Shown here one piece after another: positions 1 to 9,817 of a DNA stretch of 64,000 nt (the stretch's first letter is position 1; each line of letters opens with the position of its first letter). The translations under genes were made by a program, and so were the position numbers. The stretch covers positions 62,001 through 126,000 of the forward strand of contig JAGLOP010000005.1 in NCBI GenBank assembly GCA_023138835.1, in the 5' to 3' direction. This stretch comes from Arcobacteraceae bacterium. GTDB taxonomy: Bacteria; Campylobacterota; Campylobacteria; Campylobacterales; Arcobacteraceae. The notes below the pieces were generated by a model. The model did no database searches and was not told the origin of the DNA. It worked only from the letters and a program-made list of their open reading frames with translations.

Positions 1-182
1 ATGATGATTTACCGGGACTTTCAACTGAGATAATTGAAAAATTTAAAAAGTTTAATCCACCAACTTTATTTAATGCTTCACAAATAAGCGGAGTAACTCC
101 GAGCGCTGTGGATATTTTACATTTAAATATTGATACATATTGTAAGAAACAAAAAAGTTTGATATTGGACAAGAAAGATTGA
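1..182 (+). CDS. mnmG: MnmG (GidA) tRNA uridine modification enzyme, C-terminal end only
   Basis: The gene enters from the left edge and reads in the frame starting at base 3, ending at TGA 180-182. The visible residues include DLPGLSTEII, FNPPTL and ASQISGVTPSAVDIL, which match the conserved MnmG C-terminal helical domain (typically GLS.E...KL....P..L.QA.RI.GVTPAA). MnmG works with MnmE to install the carboxymethylaminomethyl group on U34 of certain tRNAs. The last dozen or so codons are read out of the 20-bp tandem repeat at 154-193, so the natural C-terminus may have been altered when the neighbouring island arrived. Only about 59 codons are present. Confidence 0.85.
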   Translation, partial: DDLPGLSTEIIEKFKKFNPPTLFNASQISGVTPSAVDILHLNIDTYCKKQKSLILDKKD

Positions 183-193
183 TATTGGACAAA
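154..193. repeat. tandem 20-bp repeat, left flank of the nucleotidyltransferase island
   Basis: Two adjacent 20-mers, 154-173 and 174-193, differ at two positions; both contain GATATTGGACAA (161-172, 181-192). Related units occur in inverted orientation at 1202-1241 and 1341-1357, so the two-gene island between them is bracketed by inverted repeats. The mnmG stop codon lies inside the second unit. Confidence 0.75.
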
Positions 194-227
194 AATGACT
201 AAATTAGAGTGTTTTTTCTGTTATAAT

Positions 228-758
228 TTATTTTAAACTATTAATAAATATATTAAATTTATCAAGACATTTTTCTTGTTCTGACCATTTTTTAATTTCA
301 TTAATATTAACTTTATTTTGCTGTGCCACCCAAATTGCTTGAGTTAAACTTTGTTCATCATCCCAGTGATAATATGCTGCTAATCTATCTTTAATACAAT
401 CTGTAGCAGTAAGAAGTTTTAAAGTACCATATCTAGTTGTAAGTTTTTCAACAGTTTTTACCGGTGCATCACCAACTCCAAGAGGACCAGATGGAAATTC
501 TATAAAATAACTAGTATTTTTATATACAAAATATTTGCCATTTTCTTCAAATCCTAAATCTTCCATTACTGACTTGATTTTAAAAAATGTATCGTTATAT
601 CTATTTATTAAATCAATATCTAATGAAGTATAATTACCACGACTATAAATTTCTACACAAGAGCCACCAGATAAAACAACTTCAATACCTTTTCTTGATA
701 ATGCAGTGCATATAAAACTTGCCAGTTCAGGCATAGTCATATTTTTAATATCAATCAT
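228..758 (-). CDS. Nucleotidyltransferase-fold protein, probable toxin/effector of a two-gene module
   Basis: The 176-aa product carries the polymerase-beta-type nucleotidyltransferase signature: LSGGS at residues 30-33 followed by SLDIDL with D47 and D49, the usual metal-binding pair. The closest families I recognise are AbiEii/MNT-like and DUF6036-type nucleotidyltransferases, often toxins or partners in toxin-antitoxin pairs; that role is inference. It overlaps the upstream winged-helix gene by ATGA, so the two are translationally coupled and transcribed from the promoter at 1125-1153. A paralogue lies at 45793-46329 in the same gene order, with shared stretches such as VVLSGGSC, EDLGF and DCIKDRL. 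No membrane segment or signal peptide is seen. Confidence 0.72.
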   Translation of the reverse strand: MIDIKNMTMPELASFICTALSRKGIEVVLSGGSCVEIYSRGNYTSLDIDLINRYNDTFFKIKSVMEDLGFEENGKYFVYKNTSYFIEFPSGPLGVGDAPVKTVEKLTTRYGTLKLLTATDCIKDRLAAYYHWDDEQSLTQAIWVAQQNKVNINEIKKWSEQEKCLDKFNIFINSLK

Positions 759-1084
759 AATGGTTTTCCCTGTCTTCTTGGTCTTTTTCTACTCATAGTT
801 AGTTGTTCTATTAATTCTGGTTTATAAAATTCTCTAGCTTTTAATAGTAAGTTTTTAAGTTCATCTAAAAAGGCATATCTTGGATTAAAACTATAAACAA
901 TAGTTTTACCAATATTTTTACTAATTAATACACCACCTAATTCTAACTTTTCTAATTGCTTTTGAACAGGATCCAGTCCAATTTTATAAAAGTTTTTTAT
1001 TTCAGTCCCATAGCCTGAATCATTGGCTAATATATATTGTAAAACTTGCTCTCTACATTTACTACCAAATATTGGTTCTAACAT
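755..1084 (-). CDS. Winged-helix DNA-binding regulator, partner of the nucleotidyltransferase
   Basis: The 109-aa product looks like a compact winged helix: GSKCREQVLQYIL and the following helices (about residues 7-50) form the HTH core, and VLISKNIGKTIVYSFNPRY reads as the wing. The C-terminus is strongly basic, with RKRPRRQGKPL; the paralogue at 45450-45800 keeps an RPRR motif at the same place. It is the first gene of the pair, and its promoter is covered by two copies of a palindrome, so it is probably the autorepressor and possibly the antitoxin. The start ATG at 1084 is preceded by AAGGAAAT on the minus strand. The role is inferred from architecture, not from a named family. Confidence 0.68.
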   Translation of the reverse strand: MLEPIFGSKCREQVLQYILANDSGYGTEIKNFYKIGLDPVQKQLEKLELGGVLISKNIGKTIVYSFNPRYAFLDELKNLLLKAREFYKPELIEQLTMSRKRPRRQGKPL

Positions 1085-1096
1085 AATATTTCCTTT

Positions 1097-1134
1097 AACA
1101 TACTAAATATGTTTTATAACATACATTATATGTT
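1097..1134. promoter_or_regulatory. Two tandem palindromic operators AACATA-N5-TATGTT
   Basis: Perfect inverted repeats AACATA-N5-TATGTT lie at 1097-1113 and 1118-1134. Their centres are 21 bp apart, two helical turns, which would place two dimers on the same DNA face. The distal site covers the -10 box and the proximal one the likely transcription start, 13 bases before the ATG. Autorepression by the winged-helix protein is the simplest reading. Confidence 0.75.
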
Positions 1135-1153
1135 AATATTTATTTATTGTCAA
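1125..1153 (-). promoter_or_regulatory. Consensus sigma-70 promoter of the winged-helix/nucleotidyltransferase pair
   Basis: On the minus strand TTGACA (1148-1153) and TATAAT (1125-1130) are both perfect consensus hexamers separated by exactly 17 bp. The -10 box lies inside the distal palindrome (1118-1134). Confidence 0.8.
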
Positions 1154-1398
1154 GCTAATTTAAATTTTTATATAAAATTATTTTATAAATCTAAAATAAC
1201 ATCTCCGTAATATCATACTTTCTTATCCAATATCAATCTTTATTACACACATTTAATAATATTTATCTAGTAATTTTTAATCATTCATATTGTACAATGC
1301 GCCATTAATAAAGTATTTGAAAGAAATACTATGAATAATGTGTCAATATCAAACTTTCTTGTATATGACACATATAACAAACTAAAGGATGGTAAATA
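1135..1398. other. Gene-free stretch upstream of the island, with inverted repeat copies
   Basis: No credible gene is seen here. It holds the -35 box at 1148-1153 and two 20-bp units related to 154-193 but inverted (complement of 1222-1241 and, weaker, of 1202-1221). A third, shorter copy lies at 1341-1357 (complement reads AAAGTTTGATATTGACA). TGTGTCA and TGACACA arms enclose that third copy (about 1339-1373). The next gene has AAAGGA a few bases before its ATG. Confidence 0.6.
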
Positions 1399-2250
1399 AT
1401 GAATATATATATTTATGCAAAAAGTGGTCACAATATAGGGCTTGAGTCAGTACGGAGATGTGCTGTTTTATATAAACAACTAGAACAGTGTGATCCGATT
1501 TTATGTACATCTGATTATAGAGCTGCAACATTTGCCAGAGATTTAGGTGTTTATAAAGGATTAGGTATAGATATAATTGGAAACTTGCCTAACATTATGG
1601 AACGAAGTGATATGCTGATATTTGATAGTGATGAACCCTCGGAAGAGATGCGAAAGTTTATGGCTGAGTATTGTACTCATCTATATGAAGTTGGTGTTGA
1701 TATACCAAAAACTTTAGTTGATGATAAATTTTTTGAAAAAGGTGATCAAAGTATAAAGAAAGCTTTTTTCTTTGGTGATGATGATTATGGTGATATTTTA
1801 TTAAAAGAGCTTTGCAAAGATTGTGGGAAGCTGGAGATTCCATTACTTATGGGACATTATTTCTTTTTCGGCAATGAAGAAAAATTGGCACCTTCTTTTA
1901 GTAATATTATTGAAGAGGAGGAATACTTTGATACTATTTTAAACACAAAATATCTTTTAACTTCATCTATAAACAGTGTATTTGAATCTCTTGCCTCTGG
2001 GAATTGTCCTGTTTTTTATAAGAGATCAGATAAATCAAATGAGGATTTGCAATTTTTAAAAGAGTATAGTATTCCAGTTGTTGATGGTAAAAATATGAAT
2101 GATATTGTAAGTAATTTTGAAGATGTAATATCAAATTATCCAAAGGTTAAAACTTTGGAAAAAACTGATATTGAAAATATTAAAAATACTATTTGCCAAA
2201 CAATAGAAAAATTTAAAGCAATTATGCCGTCACTTGAAAGTAGTTATTAA
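1399..2250 (+). CDS. Uncharacterised 283-aa protein, possibly GT-B-like fold
   Basis: I do not recognise the gene with certainty. The product starts MNIYIYAKSGHNIGLESVRR, like the N-terminal strand and loop of GT-B proteins such as PseG, and later has a segment TSSINSVFESLASGNCPVFY (about residues 188-207), which resembles the donor-site helix region of GT-B glycosyltransferases (S..ES...G.P). In between, AFFFGDDDYGDILLKEL could be the start of the second Rossmann domain. No signal peptide or membrane helix is seen. It stands alone on the plus strand and converges on the next minus-strand gene 18 bp away. A soluble sugar-transferase-like function is inference only. Confidence 0.5.
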   Translation: MNIYIYAKSGHNIGLESVRRCAVLYKQLEQCDPILCTSDYRAATFARDLGVYKGLGIDIIGNLPNIMERSDMLIFDSDEPSEEMRKFMAEYCTHLYEVGVDIPKTLVDDKFFEKGDQSIKKAFFFGDDDYGDILLKELCKDCGKLEIPLLMGHYFFFGNEEKLAPSFSNIIEEEEYFDTILNTKYLLTSSINSVFESLASGNCPVFYKRSDKSNEDLQFLKEYSIPVVDGKNMNDIVSNFEDVISNYPKVKTLEKTDIENIKNTICQTIEKFKAIMPSLESSY

Positions 2251-2267
2251 ATTTTAAATAATTACTT

Positions 2268-2882
2268 TTATCTTCCTAGTAATAAATTTGTCCAATTAGT
2301 TTCTTTTTTAGTTTTCGGTTTTGGTACATTTTTATGTACTTTCTGCTCAACTTTAGTTTCTTCTGTTTGTTTTTCTTCAATTTTTATTGATTTTGGTTGT
2401 TCATGATCCATTTCGTCAGTATCTAAACTGCCGTTTAATTCATCTCTATACATCATTACAAATTTCTGAAATATTTCAAACTCAACATATTTCTCATATT
2501 TGCCAGGGTATTTCAAATATTTATCATCTAAAAGTTGAGCATAAAGTAAAGTCAAATCAAACTCATTTTGATAATGCTTTGCAATTATATTTGAATCTCT
2601 TACTAAAATATTTAAAGATACAAATTCATTATATTCATCTGGTAATAATTTTGTCAGAATTCTAGTATAATTTCTTTTTTGAAATTGTATATCAGCTTTA
2701 TCTTGAAGGTATTGAATTTGTTGTTGAAGAGGGATAAGGTTCTCAAGCCAATTAATTATTTCTGATTTAAAATTATTGACAACAGCTTCAAAAGCACCTT
2801 TTCCCGTGTATGAAAATGTATTATTTTTAATTTGATTACTAATATTTTGAAGTTTCTTCACTATAAATCCTTTAGTTTTCAC
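2268..2882 (-). CDS. Uncharacterised 204-aa helical protein with charged C-terminal tail
   Basis: No family is recognised. Residues 1-150 are predicted mainly helical from composition, with long amphipathic stretches (ENLIPLQQQIQYLQDKADIQ, about 67-86) suggestive of a coiled coil. Residues 155-195 are low-complexity and rich in E, K, T and P (EEKQTEETKVEQKVH, then PKPKTKKET), followed by a short conserved-looking end NLLLGR. There is no signal peptide or membrane span. It converges on the gene at 1399-2250 and sits 92 bp downstream of carA on the same strand, but a shared transcript is uncertain. Confidence 0.55.
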   Translation of the reverse strand: MKTKGFIVKKLQNISNQIKNNTFSYTGKGAFEAVVNNFKSEIINWLENLIPLQQQIQYLQDKADIQFQKRNYTRILTKLLPDEYNEFVSLNILVRDSNIIAKHYQNEFDLTLLYAQLLDDKYLKYPGKYEKYVEFEIFQKFVMMYRDELNGSLDTDEMDHEQPKSIKIEEKQTEETKVEQKVHKNVPKPKTKKETNWTNLLLGR

Positions 2883-2974
2883 AATAATACATTATAATTC
2901 CTTAATAATTCTTATATAATTACCAATATTTATAAATGTATAATAGTAAATTATCTACAATGATTATACTATTA

Positions 2975-4096
2975 TTATTTTACAGTTTTTGCAAATTGTG
3001 AAAATATATATTTACTTTCATGCGGTCCAGGACTAGCTTCTGGATGATGTTGTACTGAGAATATATTTTTATCATTATATTCTACACCTTCAATTGTATT
3101 ATCGAATAAGTTTTTATGTGTAACAGAAGCTATATTCATAATACTGTCAGGTACATTGTAATTATGGTTTTGTGCTGTTATTTCGACTACATTTGAGGTA
3201 TTTGCAACCGGATGATTTCCTCCATGTTGACCAAACTTTAATTTGTAAGTATCATGACCGTGTGCAATACTTAACATTTGATGACCTAAACAAATAGCAA
3301 AAATTGGAATATTTGTTGCTATTAGTTTTTTCACCTGTTCTTTCTCTTCTATTAAAGTTAATGGGTCACCCGGTCCATTTGATAAAAATACTCCGCCGAT
3401 TTCACCATCTTCAAATCTAGCTATTAAATCATCAGCTTTGAATGTACTTGGAATTACTTCAACTTCAAGTCCAGACTCAACTAATTCATTTAAAATATTT
3501 CTTTTAATTCCGAAGTCAATAGCTACAATCTTTTTATCACTCATCACGGCTTTATTATATTTGCCGGTTTCACAATTCCATGCACCGCTTTTATGCATAT
3601 AAGTTTCTTTAGTACTAACTTCTTTGATATAATTAATATCTTCAATTCGTGAACTTGATTCTAATTTAGCTTTTAATTCATTTTTATTACTAATTTCAGT
3701 TGATGCTATCATCATCATAGCACCTTCATCTCTTAACATTTTTGTTAAATATCTTGTATCAATATCACAAATTCCTAAAACATCATTTGCTTTTAATAAA
3801 GCATTTAAAGTTTTTTCACCTCTAAAGTTAGAATATTTATCATTATAACTTCTAACAAATACACCTTTACAGTGAGCAGTTTTACTTTCCATATCATCAG
3901 CATTAATACCAACATTACCAATTTCAGGCATAGTAAATGTTATAAATTGTCCTGCATAACTAGGATCTGTAATAATCTCTTGGTAACCGGTTAAAGAAGT
4001 ATTGAATACTATTTCTCCTACTTTAGTTCCTGTAGCTCCAAAACTATTCGCTTCTAGGAAAGTTCCATTTTCCAAATATATATAAACTTTATTCAT
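2975..4096 (-). CDS. carA: Carbamoyl-phosphate synthase small subunit (glutaminase)
   Basis: The 373-aa product is CarA, which hydrolyses glutamine to supply ammonia to CarB for pyrimidine and arginine synthesis. The N-terminal CPSase_sm_chain domain is marked by FNTSLTGYQEIITDPSYAGQ (about 31-50). The class I amidotransferase domain follows, with SNGPGDP, the nucleophile in FAICLGHQMLS and the catalytic His/Glu in VQHHPEASPGP near the C-terminus. Length is normal for the family. It is followed 12 bp upstream on the minus strand by DUF507 and purA, an order seen in Campylobacterota. carB is not in the window. Confidence 0.97.
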   Translation of the reverse strand: MNKVYIYLENGTFLEANSFGATGTKVGEIVFNTSLTGYQEIITDPSYAGQFITFTMPEIGNVGINADDMESKTAHCKGVFVRSYNDKYSNFRGEKTLNALLKANDVLGICDIDTRYLTKMLRDEGAMMMIASTEISNKNELKAKLESSSRIEDINYIKEVSTKETYMHKSGAWNCETGKYNKAVMSDKKIVAIDFGIKRNILNELVESGLEVEVIPSTFKADDLIARFEDGEIGGVFLSNGPGDPLTLIEEKEQVKKLIATNIPIFAICLGHQMLSIAHGHDTYKLKFGQHGGNHPVANTSNVVEITAQNHNYNVPDSIMNIASVTHKNLFDNTIEGVEYNDKNIFSVQHHPEASPGPHESKYIFSQFAKTVK

Positions 4097-4108
4097 TATT
4101 GTTCTCCA

Positions 4109-4660
4109 TTATATTAGGCCTTTTTTTACTAACTCTTCTTCATATAGTCTATTGAAAATAATATCATAATCTTCAGTACCTGGGATAAGCTTTCTTTTGT
4201 AGTTTTTAATTTTTTCATAAGCTAATGTGTCAGCTTCATCAAAACCTTTCATAAATTCGTCAATAGCCCTAAAAATCACATTTTTTACTTGATTGTCAGA
4301 TACTTCAAAGTGGATAAAATCTTCTTCATATAAATAATCCATAATCTGATGAGAAATATCACTAAATCTATCTTCAAAATTAACAATCACATTGAATTCA
4401 TTTGCAAGTCTTTTTTTAGTCATCCAAAATAGTTGTCTATAATCTGCATGGTAAAACTCTATATCATCTTCTTGATTCTCTAAAAGATCAGCAACATGAT
4501 CATCAAGTTTAGTTTCTTTGGCAATATCATCAATAATAATTCTTTCAATCTCAGCAGTTATTGCTGCATTGTCTTTTCTAATCTCTATAAAATCACAATT
4601 TATTAAATCTTTTGTTATTTTTCTTGATATATATTGTGCGTGTTGTTTTTTTAATCTCAT
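4109..4660 (-). CDS. DUF507 family protein
   Basis: The 183-aa product begins MRLKKQHAQYISRKITKDLI and contains the two-part helical pattern (EIERIIIDDIAKETKLDDHV; FEVSDNQVKNVIFRAIDEF) of the DUF507 family, common next to carA and purA in Campylobacterota. The molecular function is unknown. The protein is acidic, soluble and rich in helices. It sits 9 bp from purA and 12 bp from carA and is very likely co-transcribed with both. Confidence 0.82.
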   Translation of the reverse strand: MRLKKQHAQYISRKITKDLINCDFIEIRKDNAAITAEIERIIIDDIAKETKLDDHVADLLENQEDDIEFYHADYRQLFWMTKKRLANEFNVIVNFEDRFSDISHQIMDYLYEEDFIHFEVSDNQVKNVIFRAIDEFMKGFDEADTLAYEKIKNYKRKLIPGTEDYDIIFNRLYEEELVKKGLI

Positions 4661-4669
4661 AAATTTCCT

Positions 4670-6782
<2,113 letters not shown>

Positions 6783-6808
6783 TTTGTAACTCCGTAAGTT
6801 TAATAATA

Positions 6809-7915
6809 TTAAGCAAAATAATTCTCCATAAAAATTTTATTTGCAGTACCGTCAAATTCTCTAAGACCTAAATCAGCCATAGCTTTTTCTATTGCATTTA
6901 CTACCCAAGCAGCTTCAAAATCTTCAACTAATCCCATATGATTAATTCTAAAGATTTTACCTTTTAAATGATCTTGCCCACCTGCGATGTTTACATTGTA
7001 TTTTTCTTTTAAAAGTTTTCGCAAAGCATTTGAATCCTCTGTGTAAATAGTAGTCATGGCATTTGCAGGAGTTTTTGGATAAATTCCAAGCCCAATAGAC
7101 TCTAATGCTTTTCTTGTAGCATCTGCTCGAACCGCTGTTCTATAATACAGATGATTAAAACCATCTTCTTTGATTTTCTCTAAAATTGCACCAAGTCCAA
7201 TGATTAAAGTTGTAGCTGCCGTGTATGCTGTTGTATTTTGTTTTTGCTTTTTAATTTCACTTAAAAGATTAAAATAATAACCGGCTGGCTTCTTTTGGAT
7301 TTTTAATATCGCTTCTTCACTAAATCCAATCATAGAAAGACCTGGAGGAAGCATTAAAGCTTTTTGACTTCCGGTAATTAAAGCATCGATATTTGTTGTA
7401 TCAATTTTTTCCACACCAACTGCTGTTATACCATCTGCAACAATCATAATATTTGGATTGATATTTTTAACTTCCCAAGCAATTTGCTCAACAGGATGTC
7501 GCAATCCTCCTGCACTTTCGCAAACTTGAATAAATATAGCATCTATTTTATCATCAGCTTTAATAGTACTGATAACATCTTCAATACTTGCAGGTGTATT
7601 CCACTCATATTTTAATTCAGTATATTCTATATTGTGTGCATCACATATTTTTCCAAATCTCTCACCAAATTTACCGGCATTTATTGTAAGTGCTTTTGAG
7701 TGAGTTAAATTCGTAACACAAGCTTCCATAGCGCCTGTTCCACTCGAAGCTATCATAACACACTCAGGCATATCTAAAAGTTCTAAAAGTAAATTTCTAG
7801 TATTAGCAAAAATTGTTTCAAATTCCGGTGTTCTGTGATGTAATGTCAAATCTGCCATAGCAGTTCGTACAAATTCCGGTACTGGAGTTGGTCCTGGTGT
7901 TAATAACATAAACAA
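6809..7915 (-). CDS. Class V pyridoxal-phosphate aminotransferase (alanine-glyoxylate/serine-glyoxylate type)
   Basis: The 368-aa product shows the class V pattern: LTPGPTPVP at the N-terminus, HHRTPEF, SSGTGAMEACVTNL for cofactor phosphate binding, ADGITAVG, and the PLP lysine in TGSQKALMLPPGLS (about residue 187). The C-terminal domain has the RINHMG motif. Substrates in this group include serine, alanine and glyoxylate; some members act in serine biosynthesis in bacteria that lack SerC, so the precise reaction is uncertain. It is the first gene of the minus-strand run toward carA, with the shared upstream region 7916-8143 facing rpmI. Confidence 0.85.
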   Translation of the reverse strand: MFMLLTPGPTPVPEFVRTAMADLTLHHRTPEFETIFANTRNLLLELLDMPECVMIASSGTGAMEACVTNLTHSKALTINAGKFGERFGKICDAHNIEYTELKYEWNTPASIEDVISTIKADDKIDAIFIQVCESAGGLRHPVEQIAWEVKNINPNIMIVADGITAVGVEKIDTTNIDALITGSQKALMLPPGLSMIGFSEEAILKIQKKPAGYYFNLLSEIKKQKQNTTAYTAATTLIIGLGAILEKIKEDGFNHLYYRTAVRADATRKALESIGLGIYPKTPANAMTTIYTEDSNALRKLLKEKYNVNIAGGQDHLKGKIFRINHMGLVEDFEAAWVVNAIEKAMADLGLREFDGTANKIFMENYFA

Positions 7916-8143
7916 ATCCTAAAAATTTTATTCATAGCGAAGGGCATATCTAAAATAAAACTTTTAGACACACCCTTTCATATTTATACATTTTATCTAA
8001 AAAATAGTTAAAAAACAGTTAAATAAATTATAAATATCTTTGACTTCATTAGAAAATAGAATACTTTTTAAACTAATATAAAGTTTTTTTAGGATAAACT
8101 CCGAGTCCTAAAATACAAAATTTATGAAAGGAGATTCAAGATA
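7916..8143. promoter_or_regulatory. Divergent intergenic region with two hairpins upstream of rpmI
   Basis: A stem-loop with inner arms TCTAAAA (7949-7955) and TTTTAGA (7962-7968) is flanked by near-complementary GAAGGG and CCCTTTC. A second hairpin, TTTAGGA (8088-8094) with TCCTAAA (8106-8112), sits in the rpmI leader just before the ribosome-binding site AAAGGAG (8127-8133). TTGACT at 8039-8044 could be part of the rpmI promoter, but the -10 box is not clear. No coding sequence is seen. Confidence 0.5.
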
Positions 8144-8341
8144 ATGCCAAAGATGAAGTCTAACAGTGGTGCACTAAAAAGATTTAAAGTTAAGAAAAAT
8201 GGTTCTATTAAAAGAGGAAGTGCTTTTAGAAGCCATATTTTAACTAAAAAGTCTCAAGAGAGAAAAGTTGATCTTAGAGGACCACAAACTGTAAAAGCTT
8301 GTGATACTACACGAGTAAAAAGAATGTTGTGTAAAGCTTAA
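8144..8341 (+). CDS. rpmI: Large ribosomal subunit protein bL35
   Basis: The 65-aa basic protein starts [20 protein letters not shown] and ends with VKRMLCKA, the standard bL35 pattern; length is typical. It is preceded by a strong AAAGGAG Shine-Dalgarno. In many bacteria infC lies immediately upstream; here it does not, and a divergent aminotransferase gene takes that place, so rpmI-rplT has its own leader. A 109-bp structured spacer separates it from rplT. Confidence 0.97.
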   Translation: MPKMKSNSGALKRFKVKKNGSIKRGSAFRSHILTKKSQERKVDLRGPQTVKACDTTRVKRMLCKA

Positions 8342-8450
8342 TAGCTTTACATTTTGTCCCTCCATATAAACATGGACAAGTTTGGTGCAAAAAGCACTAA
8401 CACCAAAATATCTAATAATAGTATATTTATGGTAAAGAAAGGAAAATAAT
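8342..8450 (+). promoter_or_regulatory. Structured rpmI-rplT spacer, possible L20 autoregulation site
   Basis: Two hairpins are visible: TTGTCC (8354-8359) with GGACAA (8374-8379), and TTTGGTG (8381-8387) with CACCAAA (8401-8407). The second can also fold as GTGC-AAAAA-GCAC. There is no U-tract, so these are not terminators. bL20 autoregulates its operon in other bacteria by binding RNA near rpmI; such a role here is inference. Confidence 0.45.
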
Positions 8451-8807
8451 ATGCCTAGAGTAAAAACTGGTACGGTAAGAAGAGCGAGACACAAAAAAAT
8501 CCTTAAAATGGCTAAGGGTTTCTACAGTGGTCGAAGAAAACATTTTAGAAAAGCAAAAGAAGCAGTTGAACATGCTTTAGTATATGCATACAGAGATAGA
8601 AGACAGAAAAAAAGAGAATTTAGAAAACTTTGGATTATCAGAATCAATGCAGCTTGTAGATTAAATAATTTAAGTTATTCAAGATTTATGAATGGTCTTA
8701 AATTAGCTGAGATTGAATTAGATAGAAAAATTTTAGCTGATATGGCTATGAATGATGCTGAATCATTTGCAAGCATAGTAGAAAGTGCTAAAAAAGCTTT
8801 AGCATAA
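8451..8807 (+). CDS. rplT: Large ribosomal subunit protein bL20
   Basis: The 118-aa protein begins [19 protein letters not shown] and contains [20 protein letters not shown] and [20 protein letters not shown], all hallmarks of bL20, which nucleates 50S assembly by binding 23S rRNA. Length is standard. GGAAAATAAT precedes the ATG. A strong bidirectional terminator follows at 8829-8861. Confidence 0.98.
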   Translation: MPRVKTGTVRRARHKKILKMAKGFYSGRRKHFRKAKEAVEHALVYAYRDRRQKKREFRKLWIIRINAACRLNNLSYSRFMNGLKLAEIELDRKILADMAMNDAESFASIVESAKKALA

Positions 8808-8828
8808 TTTATTAAAGTAATTAATAGT

Positions 8829-8861
8829 AAAAAGGCTAGTCAATTTTGACTAGCCTTTTTT
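8829..8861. terminator. Bidirectional terminator between rplT and the SDR gene
   Basis: Arms AAAAAGGCTAGTCAA (8829-8843) and TTGACTAGCCTTTTT (8846-8860) pair perfectly around a two-base gap, with a T-run on both strands. The stop codon and last codons of the convergent SDR gene lie inside the stem. Confidence 0.9.
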
Positions 8862-9485
8862 AATTTCAAATTTTTGAGGTCGTATAGTTAAATCTGTAAT
8901 TACACCTTTTGCTTGAAGAACTTGTATCACAGCTGTTGCAATAGTTTGTGGTAAAAGATAAGTATCTTGTTTTGAAGATGGTTTAAATTGTAAATCATTA
9001 AAAAAATCAGTATCAGTAATGTCAGGATTAATTGAAGTTACCCTAACACCGCTTTTTCGTAACTCTTCAAATAAACACAATCCAAAATCTCTAAGTCCGC
9101 TTTTTGTTGCTGTATAAAGTGCTGAAAATTTTGAATGCTTTGTAGCTTCTACTGAAGTTATATTTATAATAGACCCATGTGTTTTTTTTAAACTTCTAAG
9201 GCAAAGATTTGATAAAATGATCGGAGCCGTTAAATTTATATCTATTAATTCTTTTATTTTTACCAAACTTATCTCTTCATGTGGTTGAAATATACCAAGT
9301 CCCGCACAATTTACAAGTAAATTTATATCACAATCTTTTAATACTTCTTGAATCTCTTTTTCTACAGCTTGTAAATCTTCAAGTCGTGAAACAAGCTTAA
9401 TGATATGGTAATTATTTTGTTCTAACTCTTCACAAACAGCTTTTCCAATACCACTGCTATATCCTGTAACAATTGCCTTTAACAT
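8850..9485 (-). CDS. Short-chain dehydrogenase/reductase (SDR)
   Basis: The 211-aa product is a classical SDR oxidoreductase. It has the cofactor motif TGYSSGIG (8-15), NCAGLG at the NNAG position, an active-site Ser in INITSVEA and YTATKSG holding the catalytic Tyr and Lys (YxxxK). The substrate cannot be read from sequence. It is the last gene of the long minus-strand operon, 22 bp after the gene at 9508-9816. Its C-terminal KKG and stop are encoded within the shared rplT terminator. Confidence 0.85.
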   Translation of the reverse strand: MLKAIVTGYSSGIGKAVCEELEQNNYHIIKLVSRLEDLQAVEKEIQEVLKDCDINLLVNCAGLGIFQPHEEISLVKIKELIDINLTAPIILSNLCLRSLKKTHGSIINITSVEATKHSKFSALYTATKSGLRDFGLCLFEELRKSGVRVTSINPDITDTDFFNDLQFKPSSKQDTYLLPQTIATAVIQVLQAKGVITDLTIRPQKFEIKKG

Positions 9486-9507
9486 TATATTTCCTTTTTC
9501 TTTTACC

Positions 9508-9816
9508 TTAAATATTTACATTTAAATCATGTAACTCTTTAAATAAAAATGCTTCAACAATATCTTCTACAGATCTTTGAAGAGGAGCTACAAGTACTGC
9601 AATATTTTCTTCCATAAAAGGCCAGACATATTCTTTGTCATTTTTTACTATTACCACATCAATCCATTGTGTAATCTCTTCTCTTGTTTTATAAAAGTTA
9701 TATTCTAAAACTCTACCCTCTTCAAGATTAATTAAAATCCAATGTTTTACATCATCTAATAATGTGATCTTTGCTTCTTCAAAATCAATATCGTCCACAG
9801 GTATCAATATTTGCAT
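9508..9816 (-). CDS. Uncharacterised 102-aa protein
   Basis: The product starts MQILIPVDDIDFEEAKITLL, continues with a WILINLEEGRVLEY strand pair and ends with NIAVLVAPLQRSVEDIVEAF. This alternation loosely resembles the small RNase-H-like fold of NifX/dinitrogenase iron-molybdenum cofactor-binding proteins, but the similarity is weak and no ligand motif is visible. It is cytosolic and acidic. It lies 1 bp downstream of the RND exporter gene and is surely co-transcribed with it. Confidence 0.6.
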   Translation of the reverse strand: MQILIPVDDIDFEEAKITLLDDVKHWILINLEEGRVLEYNFYKTREEITQWIDVVIVKNDKEYVWPFMEENIAVLVAPLQRSVEDIVEAFLFKELHDLNVNI

Positions 9817-9817
9817 T

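Noticed and set aside
1658-1843. Open frames opposite real genes, such as the His-rich one here
   Set aside because: Antisense to a well-coded gene, with biased His/Gln composition and no ribosome-binding site; the same holds for the other antisense frames.
7939-7979. Rho-independent terminator upstream of rpmI
   Set aside because: The hairpin has no T-run on either strand and no gene ends there.
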